The position numbers and the translations under genes are program-made. Source: Ceratobasidium sp. AG-K (lineage: Eukaryota; Basidiomycota; Agaricomycetes; Cantharellales; Ceratobasidiaceae). Taken from it: a stretch of 64,000 nucleotides of DNA. The notes beneath the pieces are model-generated. The model saw nothing but the letters and a program-made list of their open reading frames with translations. It did no database searches and was not told the DNA's origin. Positions 11,511 to 23,452 of the stretch are shown piece after piece. The DNA is taken from NCBI GenBank assembly GCA_037039685.1, contig JAWNGF010000003.1, positions 1,364,001 to 1,428,000 of the forward strand, given 5' to 3'. Position 1 is the stretch's first letter. Every line of letters begins with the position of its first letter.

Positions 11511-13410
11511 ATGTCTTCCTCTCTTCTGTTCCATGCGGCTTCGTATTTTCTCTATGTTACCATATGCCCCGCTACGCTTATGCTATTTTCTCTCCGTCGT
11601 GTCTCGGGGCCATCGAGCCGCTTCACGTACGTGGCTGGTGCGATTACGGGGACACTTTCTGATTAATTGCAGGTTGACTAAAACAACCGACTTTTATGCC
11701 ACTCTCATGTTTGGCGCGTTCACAACACTTACTGGAGTGTTTGGACTTGTCGCTCAATCGGTTTCCGTTGCCAACTCGCACTGGTGGTCCTCGGCATCCT
11801 ATGCAATGCAGACGTTGGCCATCCTAATCGGTACGCAAGTGTATGCAAAGCTGCGGCCCTACTGACTTTATCCAAGCACAACTGGCCGTCCTTCAGCTAC
11901 TAACACCCGATTACCTATACGGGCTATTGTCCATCACAAGTCCGCCAAACGGAACGCCATCTCGGCGCATATATGCGATCATATTGATATCTATACTCTG
12001 TGCGTCTGATTCGTGTACTGCGGTTACCGTTTGCTGACACCAGACCCTGTTAGCATCGGTTGCATCCCTCGTTTCAGTTTTCCTCGTTCCCCGGACGCCA
12101 TCGCTGCCTTCTTCACTCCCTAATTTCGCCACTTTATGTCTTCCTCTTCCACTTTTATTCTCGCTTTCTCGTATCGTCAAGTCTGCCCGCCTGAACACGC
12201 AAACCGAGCTCCCGGCGACGACGATCTATACGAAGCGGAGCTCCAAGTGTACCGAGCTCGGACTGATGGCCTTAGACAACGAGCCCATACCAGTCAATCT
12301 GCGGTTTCCTCGAGTCTGGGATATCGCTTTCGTCCTCCAGTGCATGGCGGCGCTAGCGGCAGCGTGTGAGGTAGTCGAAGGTGGTTTGGGTCATCAGATT
12401 CCCGAACTGCGGTTACTGACCTCCATGGGTATCGTTGCTTGGGGGGGCGGTGTCATGACGATCCATTTTGGTATGTAGTAGGAGCCAACTATGATGCCGT
12501 GCTAACCAAACAAATTGCAGTCATCATTTACGAGCCGACATACCGGTCGCCTATGGTCCCAATAGATTCTATGCCCCCGCGCGACCTCGAACGTGTCGTC
12601 GACCAACCATCCGAAGACTTTATGACACTCAAAGATCCTTTCGCCTCTCCCACTCAGGTTGGACTCCCGTTACCGCCTTCGCCGTCTGCTCCTCGTCGAA
12701 AGCCCAGGCGTCGTGCTTCCGAACCACTTCAACTTACCCGATTTGGATCCTTTGCCGGACTCATCGAGGACGTAAAGGAGAAGCAAGCTGGCACCGAGGT
12801 AGATCAGGATACCCAGTTCCTTGAGGCACTTGTCCGACATGCGCTCTTTAGCACTGGCCGTGCTGACTCGGACTCGACCCACAACAACTCGCATGCGGAC
12901 AATGACCCCGATTCAACCAGTTACAGGCCCGCGGAAGCTGTTGTGCATGGCCCATCTACTTCTCTAGATACGCGCGAAGTCTCCTGCGTCAGTGGTAGTT
13001 CGACTCCAACTATTAAGCAGGGGTCTGCTTACGCTCCTGGGGCTGCTCAAGTGCCTGCGCTCCTATGGCACCCGTTTAGGCCCACTACGCCTCCGAACCA
13101 ACCGGGAACATCCTCTCGCACTTCACAGCGTATGCTTGCATTCCCAGACCCACCATCGACATTCCCATTGTCCTCGGCGTCTGATTGCTCATTGCCGCCT
13201 GCCGTGGCTATGCCACCATCCGCCTATAAGCCGCCACCATCGCCGGCCAGTTCGGACTCTGGCTCATCGTTTGTTTCTCCGCCACCGACACCTACGCCTG
13301 GCCCTACGCGGCATACCTCTCAACATAAAGTGCGCATGCTCGGTCCTGTGCACCCAGCGCCGGTGCTAAGTCAGCCCCCGGCTCGACGCCGCGGATCGGC
13401 TGCTACGTGA
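11511..13410 (+). CDS. Orphan seven-transmembrane protein with long disordered tail
   Basis: Five exons (11511-11626, 11673-11830, 11877-11999, 12054-12470, 12521-13410) sum to 1704 nt and 567 residues. Seven hydrophobic segments can be counted in roughly the first 275 residues: FHAASYFLYVTICPATLML, FYATLMFGAFTTLTGVFGLV, an ASYAMQTLAILI-AQLAVLQLL join, YAIILISIL-SSVASLVSVFLV, ATLCLPLPLLFSLS, WDIAFVLQCMAALAAA and SMGIVAWGGGVMTIHF. A tail of about 290 residues then follows, rich in Pro and Ser with SPPPTPTPGP-type runs and basic patches (RRKPRRRAS). The layout resembles a G-protein-coupled receptor, but no known family motif was seen. The intron at 12000-12053 uses GTGCGT; other choices break the fourth helix. 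It may instead be a transporter-like or scaffold membrane protein. Confidence 0.75.
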
Positions 13411-13721
13411 GGACGTGTCTAGCGAAGGCGTCTTTGCGAGACAGGCGCCCCTGTTATTTATTTTCATTGTATTATTGTGATTACTTTGACTTATGGTTAG
13501 CCCTCATGTCCTGGATGACATGACTCGCGGACTTGGACAATGTAACTTTCGTTCTCCAGCCATTCAGTAGCTGTATCTTTTTATATTCATATTTGCCCCC
13601 TCTTCCTTTTCTCGTTCCAGCGCCTGTGATGCATCTCAATGTATTTACGTGCCAAATGTTAAACGCCAAGGTCGCAGACAATTACAGATTTGATTCAATA
13701 CGCCCATGTTTCAGGTCAAGT
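13411..13721. other. Convergent 3' spacer
   Basis: This separates the ends of the seven-helix gene and MDM31. It contains T-rich and A-rich stretches fitting 3' UTRs and no gene. Confidence 0.5.
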
Positions 13722-16486
13722 TCAAACAGCATGAGCATAGGCAGCACGTAGATGAGCGGACATAGGGTCGGCGATATTGCGAGCTGCGGTGAGCAGACCT
13801 CGAGACGCGACATGTAGGTTCCACATTGCGACCGTCTTTAACCGCCGCTGCACGTTCGCCTGCGTGACGTGATATGCTACGGCGTCGTAAGTCTAGAAGC
13901 CTGTCAGTGAAAGAAAAGGAACAACCAAGGGATGAACTCGCCTTTTGAGATATGGTATCAGTTAGACCAGCTGTTGGATAATTGTTAGTATTTTGGTATA
14001 CACGGCCAGAAATCACACGTACTCTCCCACATCTAGATATACACACCATAAGCAAGCGCATATATAGCAATTTAGAAGGTCCTCACCGTCCATGATCCAT
14101 GGAAATCCTCCAAATCCTTCACAACACGACAGCGAATAGGCACCAGTGTTCGATTAGCACTTGTTCAGAACGTCAGTAAATATCCTATTGACATCATTCA
14201 ATACATACTTGATAAATGATACAATTGGCCGTACGAGCGCATGGTTGACATATGATAATTCGTTCGTGAAAAGGGGCATTGCCGCCTTGAGATCCCTAAA
14301 GCGTAGGTCGATATCAATAACCACCACAGGCTTGTCGTGTTCTTGCTCGGGTTCCTCGTCGTCCGGCGCACGTAAAGCGGGCTTTGCTAGTTCACGTTGC
14401 CCTGGAATACGATCTGATAGGAGTGGTAGACCAAGCTCCACACCGGCTCGTCGCGCTTCTTCAATCTGTTCTGCTGCAGCGGCTGCAATTCCTTCAATGA
14501 GTTCGCCGATATCGAACGCTCCGGGGTCTCGTGGGAACTTGATGTCGAGGACCGCATCAACCTTGCCGGATACGATCCACGAGACTAGGCCTTCATTACC
14601 GGTTGCGGCTTGCAGGTGGTCAATATTGACGCCATCAATCCGGAACCGAGACTATAAATGCATTAGTTCTGCAACTTGCATTAATCAATCTTGCATTTTA
14701 CCCACCATGCGCGTCCATCTACTGTCCTTGACCTCTTGTTCCATAGTACGACCTATGCTCTGGGGCGTATGGAGACTAAATAGACAGTTATCATATTGTC
14801 CAACAACTGCAGTAGCGTTGTCAGTACTTGGTAGCCGCAATATACTCGCATGCACTCACTGTGGTCTGCGGACATCAGATCATAAAAGAGCCATTGTTTG
14901 CGGAAAACACCAAAGTTAGCTCGGAATATCGACGCAGTAAAGGGTCTAAAGTCTCCAGGCTGGTAAAGGGTCACCAACAAGTCCTCGACCTCGAGCGAGT
15001 CAAGTTCAAAATCTCCCAATTGTGGGGGATGGCGAAACGCCACCGGGTCAGCATGGATTTCAGGGTCCCAATATACCGAGCGACGGTCTAAGACTCTTAC
15101 TTCGAGTTACAAAACTATACAACCAATCCACTCACCGACGACCCCTCGCACTCCCTTGACTACCGCGTCCTTGATTAACCCTCTACCATCCAGCCACCGT
15201 GCAAAGCTCAGCGTAACGTCCACGGAATCAATCTCGAGATCGAATGTAGTCCATCCATCATCGCCAGTATCTGTTGAAACGTCTGCCGTGCCTTGGCCAT
15301 GTGAGCCCCCAGTCGCAGCCCCGTGTGTTTCTTCGTCATCGTGGTACGCAATATCGTGATAAGCAGGATGATGGCCAGCTAGGAGGCGAGCTGCTGCCCT
15401 CTGACCGGCATCACGAGGCATAGCTTCTGTACTGCTCGAATCTGGACGTCGAGAAACGTAAACGTTCCGAAACGAGATGCGAGAATCCTTCCATTTCGGA
15501 ACGACAGCAGACTCGAAGACAATGCGGATGCCAGTCTCGGAGGTAAGATAGTCGCTTATCGACCGTGCGACATACTCTTTCACAAAATGTCAACAGCTGA
15601 TACTATGCAGTGCAGCGTGAGTCGCACCTTGCAGACTCAGGCTGTTGAGAACCGCAAAAACCACGGAGAAGAAAGTAGTGCTTTGAACCAGCATGAGAGG
15701 TTGTCAGTATCATAAAGGAGCATTTACTCACGTTCCAACCAAGATCCACACTGTCTGTCCAACCAGGAACCAGCTCAAGAACGCAGACATGTCGTCCGCA
15801 TTGAACTTGCGGAAAGATTTGATAGCGAACCATTTGAACCGAATCCTCAGGCGCTGCCACATACTGGTTGCAGCCTGCAAGAAGTCTTGTTTGGTTGGCC
15901 GCTCTACATGGGGCAAGGAGAGAGCGAGTTGTCTGAAAAGAGCCGAATAATTTTGGAGGTCCGGTTTTGTGGGGCTAACAGTACTCTTGCCATTCTTGTC
16001 CTGTGGTTTATCCTGGAGCAAAGTTTCATGACTATTCCGCTGGTTAGCTTGACTCTGATTTTGGCCAGATGCTGGGGTGGATGGAGGGTCCTTTGAGGAC
16101 GTATGATTGGGGCGGTCGCTCTGTGTAGAGTATAATGCTGGGTGCAGGGCAAAGTGCCGAGCACCCTGCCCTTTACGAGGAATGTACCGCAGGGAAACAG
16201 TGACGAAAGCTGGGCGCTCCCAGAGGTAGACATGACGATTTTGACTTAGGGGCTGGCGCGTGACAGAAATTTCCGCTGTGTCCTGTGCGACTCGATTGAA
16301 GAAATTGCGAATTGTAGTATATCGAACCACATCAGCCGCTCTGCCACCATATAAAGTCTAGTAGATGACTTCCTGTGCGAGCTGTGGCCTCACCTTGAAC
16401 CGCCCTGCTGCCTGGTCAAGCCAAAGATCCCAGCACGCGATACCGGCCGATGCATGGCCCCTGATACTGGGCAGGAATTCTAACAT
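13722..16486 (-). CDS. MDM31: Mdm31/Mdm32 mitochondrial inner-membrane protein
   Basis: Mdm31/32 proteins sit in the mitochondrial inner membrane and are needed for mitochondrial shape, nucleoid stability and lipid homeostasis. The start at 16486 is supplied by a first exon (16486-16394) spliced to 16357. Without it the frame has no ATG. A basic, Ser/Gln-rich presequence precedes FRQLALSLPHVERPTKQDFL and then FNADDMSAFLSWFLVGQTVWILVGT-TTFFSVVFAVLNSL, the typical first membrane segment, which is split by introns at 15731 and 15627. The next exon (from 15576) carries YVARSISDYLTSETGIRIVFESAVVPKWKDSRI, a hallmark of the family. Later exons give DLEIDSVDVTLSFARWLDGRGL, DRRSVYWDPEIHADPVAFRHPPQLGDFELD and the stretch ending FRKQWLFYDLMSAD. 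The protein ends SAHLRAAYAHAV. Mdm31 and Mdm32 cannot be told apart by eye. Confidence 0.88.
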
Positions 16487-16638
16487 ACCATCATTATATA
16501 GATGGGTAGAGTTACTCACCCTTGACCTCGAACCAATGGTGCTCGTGATCGCCGTAGGTGGAGGTGCTGGGCTGGATCAGTGACACACGGATGAACTGCA
16601 GCTGACTAATACAATTGATCTCCAACTTCCCAACCACC
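16487..16638. promoter_or_regulatory. 152-bp divergent promoter shared by MDM31 and a small mitochondrial-type gene
   Basis: The two start codons face away from each other with only 152 bp between them, so both promoters and both 5' UTRs must lie here or overlap. No TATA box was seen. Confidence 0.5.
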
Positions 16639-17042
16639 ATGGCCCCCGCAGTAGCAGACATTCTACATCGGACTTTGGTTGTAGGCTTAGCAAGTGCCTC
16701 TGTGTATGGCCTATATCTTGGTGGATCTGTGCATCGAGAAATACTGAGGCGTGGAGAAGGTGTGTGCGCCAATATTGTCCAACAAGGTTATTCCAACACT
16801 AATCTCTGATGACAGAGGTATGCCATGAGCTCCAATGAAATTTTACCTAATGTTGAGTCAATTACACTGACAGGCATTGAAAGAGCACGAGGCTAAAATG
16901 GGGGTAGGTTTCTGCGCCTGGTCCTAAACTCGACGGCACCCATGAGCTGCTTCTTTAGATGACGGACGAACAACTTGAAAAGAGAGAAGCTGCTCTTGCT
17001 GCAGAGGCCGCACAGCGTGTTGGCCCGACTCATTCAAAGTAG
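16639..17042 (+). CDS. Small 77-residue protein, probably mitochondrial
   Basis: Three exons start with MAPAVADILHRTLVVGLASA, go on through VYGLYLGGSVHREILRRGEG, and join ALKEHEAKMG and finally MTDEQLEKREAALAAEAAQR, ending at 17042. The first exon is best ended at GTGTGC near 16763, because a donor two bases earlier loses the frame. The N-terminal segment is one amphipathic to hydrophobic helix with positive charges and almost no acid, and the rest is a charged helix. The form resembles small inner-membrane proteins of respiratory-chain assembly. No family is recognised, and the mitochondrial placement is inference, helped by the shared promoter with MDM31. Confidence 0.65.
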
Positions 17043-17368
17043 GAAGCCATAGGATGGCAGGTAGGCACACGTCGCATTGCGACAAAGCTAGCCCCCGCTA
17101 ACACTGCAAAGTCTTTTTAGTTGGGCAGCATATATCATACCTTTACTCAAAGAAATAGGACGTATTTGTCGATATATGTACCTATATATTTATCACAGAC
17201 CACTCATAGCTTGACAGTGACAAATTGTTTCGATCACGTGACTTACGTCATTGTCATCGCCGATTGCTAGCTTTCGATCGACTGGTTGCAACGATAAAAG
17301 CTGGCGTCATTTCACTTTCAACGTCTACAGCAGCTTACTACCACCACCAAACCAACACCTAGACCAGC
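17043..17368. other. Intergenic, promoter of the methyltransferase gene
   Basis: No gene was seen. A CACGTGAC E-box-like site lies near 17236. Confidence 0.4.
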
Positions 17369-18972
17369 ATGGGCTCGTTAATGAAGTGGGGATATGACCT
17401 CCTTGACAAGGCGAGCATATGAACGACATAAAGGGGATTCAACAGTGACTAACCGAGCACCTGTAGGGCGCAATACCAGATTTTTTACTCCGGCGTATCG
17501 TTCATGCACTTTCTGAACAGCGGCTCCGAGAAATCAACCACGGTTCACTAGAAGCCAATCATGAAGCCAAGGTAAGACCAGAATACGGCTCTATTGCAAG
17601 ACTTAATTTGCTGCGTAGATGTGCTGGATTGAAAAGGTTCGCGCTCGTACTATCATTGCCGACGACGTCGACAAGGCGAACAAACAGCATTACGAGGTAC
17701 GTCTCACTTGGTAGGTTACATGCCAAACTAACCTGGCGCATATCGGCAGGTCTCCACAGAATTCATGAAGCTATGTGTTGGTCCTCGAATGAAATACTCG
17801 TCTTGCTTGTATCCTACTGGCAAGGAGTCGATTGAACAGGCCGAGATCCTTATGCTCGAGAGCTATTGTGGGAAGGCAAAGCTAAGTGATGGAATCGACA
17901 TACTAGACCTGGGATGCGGTAGGTGCCACAGTCGTTGAGCGTGCGCAATTGTCTCACTTTCCCGCAGGATGGGGTAGCCTATCCTTGTTTCTCGCAGAGG
18001 TAAAGGCCCGAAAACGTACCACGAATCTAAGTGCTAACTACGTTGTAGAAATATCCCAACGCAAGGATTACCGGGTTATCTAATTCCGCAACCCAGAAGA
18101 GCTACATCGATGCAGTAGCCAAGGAGAAAGGGTTCGGCAACCTGACCGTGAGTAGAATAGGCTTTTGAATGATGCCTGACTAAATTAGTTTACATCGAAG
18201 ATAATTACCGGCGACGTCAACGTTTACGACTTTGAAGAAACATCCCGGTTTGATCGTATTCTATCCATTGAGGCATGTACAGGGCTGTTTTTTCAAACCA
18301 TCGCCTTACGCCAAGTATAGATGTTCGAGCACATGAAAAACTATGAGATCCTTATGAGGAAGGTCTCCACTTGGCTGAAACCAAACGCCAAAGCAGCCGG
18401 AGGAGAGGCTCTAGTTTTCGTAGGTCAAAGTTCACTTCATTGACGACGATCATTAACTATGCTTCTTTAGATTCATATCTTCCTGCACAGGACCACCCCA
18501 TATGATTTCGAAGAGGGGGATGGATGGATGGCTCAAAACTTCTTTTCTGGCGAGTCTTGGTTCTGCTTTCAATATGGGTTTGTCTAATATCCTTCGCTTT
18601 CAAGGTGGGACAATGCCATCGTTGGACCTACTGTCCTACTTTCAAACCGACTTGAAGCTTCAACGAACTTGGTTTGTCAACGGTCGACATGTAAGCATCC
18701 CTACTCTCTCTGGTTCCTAGACTAAAGTACCAAAACGTTCGATGCAGTACGCGCAAACTTCAGAACATTGGCTTCAATTGCAAGATGCCAACCGGGCGGC
18801 TGGAATTGCCGAGCTCGAGCGTGACGCGAAGGCTAAAGGATTCGATCCAATCGAGGGACGTAAAGCCTACTACCGTTTCCGGACGTTTTTCCTTGCTGTC
18901 GCGGTCTTCTTTGGAATGCATAATGGTGAAGAATGGGGTGTGGGACACTACTTATTCGTGGGAAGAAAGTAG
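17369..18972 (+). CDS. SAM-dependent methyltransferase of the cyclopropane-fatty-acid synthase / coclaurine N-methyltransferase-like family
   Basis: The product uses S-adenosylmethionine to methylate a lipid or small amine; the substrate is not readable. Exons joined in order give KGAIPDFLLRRIVHAL, then QHYEVSTEFMKLCVGPRMKYSSCLYP (family hallmark), then GIDILDLGCGWGSLSLFLAE (SAM-binding motif I), then PNARITGLSNSATQKSYI, ITGDVNVYDFEETSRFDRILSIEMFEHMKNYEIL, a FIHIFLHRTTPYDFE segment and a C-terminal KGFDPIEGRKAYYRFRTFFLAVAVFFGMHNGEEWGVGHYLFVGRK. About eight introns interrupt it. The sequence order resembles the plant coclaurine-methyltransferase-like branch more than bacterial Cfa. The first intron appears to start with GC (17411). 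Confidence 0.88.
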
Positions 18973-19438
18973 GCTGGAAGTAGATAAGTGAGTCCCTAGA
19001 ATAGACGGTGCATATATCGATGTAATCGACCGATGGTCCAATATAAACGAATGTGTTTAGTCGCGCAATTTTGTTGGAACGCACACGAAGACTTGATGAC
19101 TGCCGAGACGCTGTCATTGAGAAGCTGCTTGCCACGGCGCTTCGCCCCGCCTGTCAAATGCCAAGCACTCGAGTTCTAGACCAGATCACATGACAAACGC
19201 CACTCCTGGTTGGCATCAACTTGCATGCTTCCCCTTCTTCCCGAATTTTGCTAGATAAAAGCCGGCTTTCTAGCGATTTACCTCTCTGATAGATCCGCCA
19301 TTATATTTCCTTCTTTCAAGTCACTACCCATTTATTTGCCTTACCACCGGGATAATTGCCTGAGCCCGGAACCTGTCTCCATTTAAACGATTGCTCCCGG
19401 GAGCTTGTAGAACCCCCTTTCACCCTACATCTGACTGC
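18973..19438. other. Intergenic, promoter of the small secreted peptide gene
   Basis: No gene was found. An AGATAAAAG element lies near 19252, about 185 bp before the start codon, and could act as a weak TATA box. Confidence 0.4.
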
Positions 19439-19768
19439 ATGAAACTTCGCCCAGTGATCGTTCTCCTTGCTGCATCCACAATCAGTGCGAGCGCTCGACC
19501 TGTGCCACCTCATCGTATCAATAAACTGGGATCTAAGGACTCAGAGCTGAATGATCCAGTGGCACAAAGTATGCTTTGACGTTCATTGCGTATTAATAAT
19601 GTGTACTGACATTGTGTTTAAAAGCTGCAGTAGGGAATACAGATGGTAAGCAAGCCATTGTTACAATAGAATTCCGACGGAGGCAAGTGACTTACTGTTT
19701 ACCCCCTTGCGTCAGGTCACGCGTGTACCATTGGAGGAGTAGCAATCAAGTGCTTGGATCTCAAGTAA
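19439..19768 (+). CDS. Small secreted peptide, 67 residues
   Basis: Three exons (19439-19568, 19625-19645, 19716-19768) sum to 204 nt in frame. The first 20 residues are a signal peptide (KLRPVIVLLAASTISASA). The mature part is about 47 residues, with an acidic/neutral middle (SKDSELNDPVAQ) and a C-terminal block holding the only two cysteines (HACTIGGVAIKC). No known domain was recognised. The central exon is only 21 nt, and all splice borders are good GT-AG. Size and secretion fit a small secreted effector or signalling peptide, but this is inference. Confidence 0.65.
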
Positions 19769-19937
19769 ACACGCTCAATCAAGTCCCTCGTTGTATTATA
19801 TTCTGTACGCACATAGTACGAATAAACAATTCGCTGGTTTATGAGCACCAATAAATAGTCCAGTGGCTTCAGGAACCACCCGCATCCGACAGTCGCGTGT
19901 TGGTTTTTTTTGTTGTTGTCTGCTTCGAGGAGAGTGC

Positions 19938-22066
19938 TCACTGCTCCCCTGACTGGCCACCTGACTGGCCCCGTTTTCCCCTACCGCGCCCGCGCCCTCC
20001 ACGGCCCCCACGTTTCCCCCGGTGACCTTCCCCGCTGGGATAGAATTTCTTCCAACTGGAATCCTCGAACACTGGGATACGAGGGTAGGTGCCAGAGTTT
20101 ACCCTCCCTTCCTTTTCGGACCAAAATAACCAGGGTGTGTGGCGCTGAAACCCAAGTAGCCCTGTAACCTCGGGGACCCAGTGCGCAGCAAACTCCCCCT
20201 CCGGGTCGTAATCTTTGGCTTGTTTAATCACGTTGAACTTGCGCCCCTCCCGTGGATCATTGCCGACACCAGCAACGTACCTGTGTGGTTCAGAGAGTAA
20301 GTAATTTGACATTTGACATTTGACCACCGGCGGTGACAAGTGACTTACGCCCAGTTCCCGTAATTAGAAGACGGGTCGTAGTCGAGTAGAAACGATTCGA
20401 AGAATTCTGACAGCCAATGTCGTACGAATTAATTTCACCATCCCATTTCAGTGGAACCTTACCTGCTCCAATGCGCCAGTCAAAGTAGATATCCTTGGCC
20501 AAGTAGGAAGCCACGTTCTGTCGACCACGATTGGACATGTATCTAGTGAGAGTCAATCGTTGGAACATTGGTAACGTTATAATCGGCTGACCCCGTTGAT
20601 GTAAGCTCGCGCATACAGGCGTCTACAAATGGCACTCCCGTGCAGCCTTCAAACCAAGCTTGCAGTTTCTCATCGCGGTTCTCCCAGGGCGTCCATTCAT
20701 TTGTTGAACTCGCGTCGCCAGGAGCCACTGCTGCCAACAATCCTGGAAGCTTGAAGATATTGTTCCCGTATTTGAGATTGACGAAGAACATGTAATCTCG
20801 CCAAAGGAGCTCGAACCTAGGTAAACTAATTAGCCTCCTCAATAGCGTGCAACTCACTGGCTCACTTGATCCAATAGATATTCTTCCTGGTTGCCTGATC
20901 GAGTTTCGCTGCGTCTCGGAGCCTATCTTCAAGATGGTCGCATTGTGTGGCTATCTCTCGAGCACTCATACATCCGAAGGTCAGATATGGGCTGAATTTG
21001 GTTGAATAATCGGACCCAAGCAACCCATTCCGCGTATCCTTGTAGGTCGTTGCCGGAGAACCTTGCCCCGTTCCACCGGCACCCAAGTAATAACCCAGGC
21101 GCTGACGAGCAGAAGATTCTCCACCTCTAAACGGAAAGGTGCCACCGGGAACTTCAACATACGCTAGGCTAGGGTCGTGATCCCCATCAACCGGTCGGTT
21201 TACAAGCGGGGCAAGGAGTTGCTCAGTAAACTGGGATTCAGTTACATCGTTCGACAACAGGAACAGAGCTGCGTCATCATTCCCTTCGTCGACCTTTGGG
21301 AGCGGGGGGAACGGGTTCCATTTGCCTTGCAGAGGCTCAGGCAGCACCCCACGAACCATCCTCTCGTTCAAGCCTTCCACCCGCTTACGAAATGCAGTGA
21401 ACACGTCCGGGAGCTGAGAGGGCATGGAAAATGGTAGATCAGATTCGTGGACCAGTGTGCGGGCACCCGGGTCGAGATGCAAGGGGGTTTGTAGACCTCC
21501 CAGCGTTTGGGCCAATCGACGCTCGACTGACTTCTCTTCAGATGCACACTAGACCATAACATCAACTACCTGTTGGTAACAAGTCGATACAGGGATATAC
21601 GGACCTCCTTTTGCAGCCAAACCCCCTCAATCGTGTCTCCCTGGCTCTGGAGCTGACGTATGAGCGAGGGAACAATATATTCTGCACGGCCAAGGTAAAC
21701 TGCGAGGTCAGACCCAACATCCTTGAGCCGTGATTTGAGGTCGTAAACACTTTGAGCCAAGAAGCTAATGCAGGGTAGACTTCAGCCGGGTCGCATATAG
21801 GAGACGTCTCGCGCATACCTGGCTCTATGCCTACCTGTCCTCCAGAACCCGCAGATGCGAGTCCTAGCTTCTGGGAGTGGTTTACTTGTACCTCTCCGTG
21901 TCTCCCTAAACCCCTTGACCCCGCCGAGCTCGATCTGGCGTTCGTCAAAGACAAACAGAGGAAGGAGATGGGTCGCCCCCGGAGAATCGCGAGCGGCGTA
22001 GAGAATCGGGTTGTCAGAAACTCGGAGATCGTTCCTAAGCAGCGCAATGGCAATACGTCGAGCCAT
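19938..22066 (-). CDS. CRY-DASH cryptochrome/photolyase with RGG tail
   Basis: CRY-DASH proteins bind FAD (and usually an MTHF antenna) and repair pyrimidine dimers in single-stranded DNA; some act as blue-light sensors. The N-terminal photolyase domain starts [19 protein letters not shown]. Splicing at about 21809/21765 restores [24 protein letters not shown]. Then come [135 protein letters not shown] and [15 protein letters not shown], the full DASH order. The C-terminus is a short [13 protein letters not shown] tail, RNA-binding in character. The start is the ATG of [10 protein letters not shown]; upstream frame has no photolyase sequence. Confidence 0.93.
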
Positions 22067-23452
22067 TAATACACAAGAATTACTAGCGGTTTGAATTGGG
22101 CTTGCTTGGATCCAAGTGGACAACCAACCTTGCGGAAAGTAATGGATCTCGGTGGCCGCTTTATATGCCACGTTAAGTAAGAATCATCGCCATTGCGAGC
22201 CTGAGAACATGCATGACTATAGCCGACCATCGCAATACTAAAACCGATCATCCTCCCCTGTGTTTCCCTTTTGCCGGAGCAACGTCATTTCCCATTGGGA
22301 CGACGATCGAGTTGCGTTCATCGGGGCGAGCTACGGTCATCATGAAACGGCCGAGACACTCTATGACGCAAAGAGCAAAAACTCTCCGCTCAATGACTTT
22401 CATGCAAACGCCATGGTGCAAGTGGTACAAAATGCATATCTCAATTATTCAAATCTCACCGATTCCAACTTGAGTAAAGTGGCGCGGTATCACGTGACGG
22501 AGGCTGGCTCACAATCAGGTCTGCAAGACATGTACCGCGAAATATCTGTTTATGAGATAAGAAGGGGGCGGTTAATTCACTACATTGAACCCAGGGGCGA
22601 TGGAAGCGATACTTCGATGGCACTATTAATAAGCATCAAATTTACGATCAAACTGCGGGTCATCCACAATCCAACTCCGCCGACACGGCTCCGAAGGGTT
22701 CATGGTCAATTGCCAAGGGGAGCGAATAGTTAATAGCCCCGCAGGCATTTACCCGGCGTTCTTTAGTCGTTCGTCATGTTCCCCACCAAAAATATGTCGA
22801 GGCCATCAAGGTCAGACCTCTGCCCGAGGACTCGATGTCTCATGGTTCGATCCGATTGCTCTTTCGTAGCACTAATGGAGGAGATAACACCCCAGCGGGC
22901 CGGGATAGCTGTTTAGCCGCGACCTTGCAAATCTTGTATGCCCAACAGTACTGTGGCACTTGCCTTGAGACACAGCTCGGGTAAGCGGTATACCAAAGTT
23001 GAAGCAAGCCTTGACATGTCTGACAGAGTTTTAGGCCGCGCTGGGTTAAACGGTCGCTCTGTTAACTCATGTTTCCATCACTACTCAGCTACCGAAGCAC
23101 CAAGAAGCGATATACAAACATCAAAGCATGTATGCGCCATTTTTGTTAGCGGTTATTGCCCACCCTGGTGGACTAGCTTGGTGAACCGAAAAACTGGTAA
23201 AATAGCATGAGTCATTACGGTCGCTCTCCGACCCAAAGCGCCACGCTACAAGTCTCTATAGATAGGCGTGCCCAGAGGTAGCAAGTACGGCGAAGGAACA
23301 CGGAAATGCGACCCGATCACCGAACTCTCTTGACAAACTCGAGTCTCGAGTCGGCATACAAACTTTACACGGTCCTTTGGCAGTAGCTGGTTTAGAAAAA
23401 ATTATAGTTTGGGTTACTATAGGCTATTTAGGGTCTACAAAAAGCTATCGCA
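22067..23452. other. Spacer between CRY-DASH and the PL9-like gene
   Basis: An open plus-strand frame at 22260-22733 (first in-frame ATG later than 22260) has protein-like composition (NDFHANAMVQVVQNAYLNYS) but no recognisable domain and no clear start. It is not called as a gene. The rest shows nothing, and the last part is AT-rich 3' flank. Confidence 0.4.

Noticed and set aside
16760..16873. Apparent 2-nt exon (AG) in the small mitochondrial-type gene
   Set aside because: A donor two bases further (GTGTGC) gives a simple single intron in the right phase, so the micro-exon is not needed.
22260..22733. 157-codon plus-strand open frame
   Set aside because: No ATG at its start, no domain and no supporting splice sites or signals.
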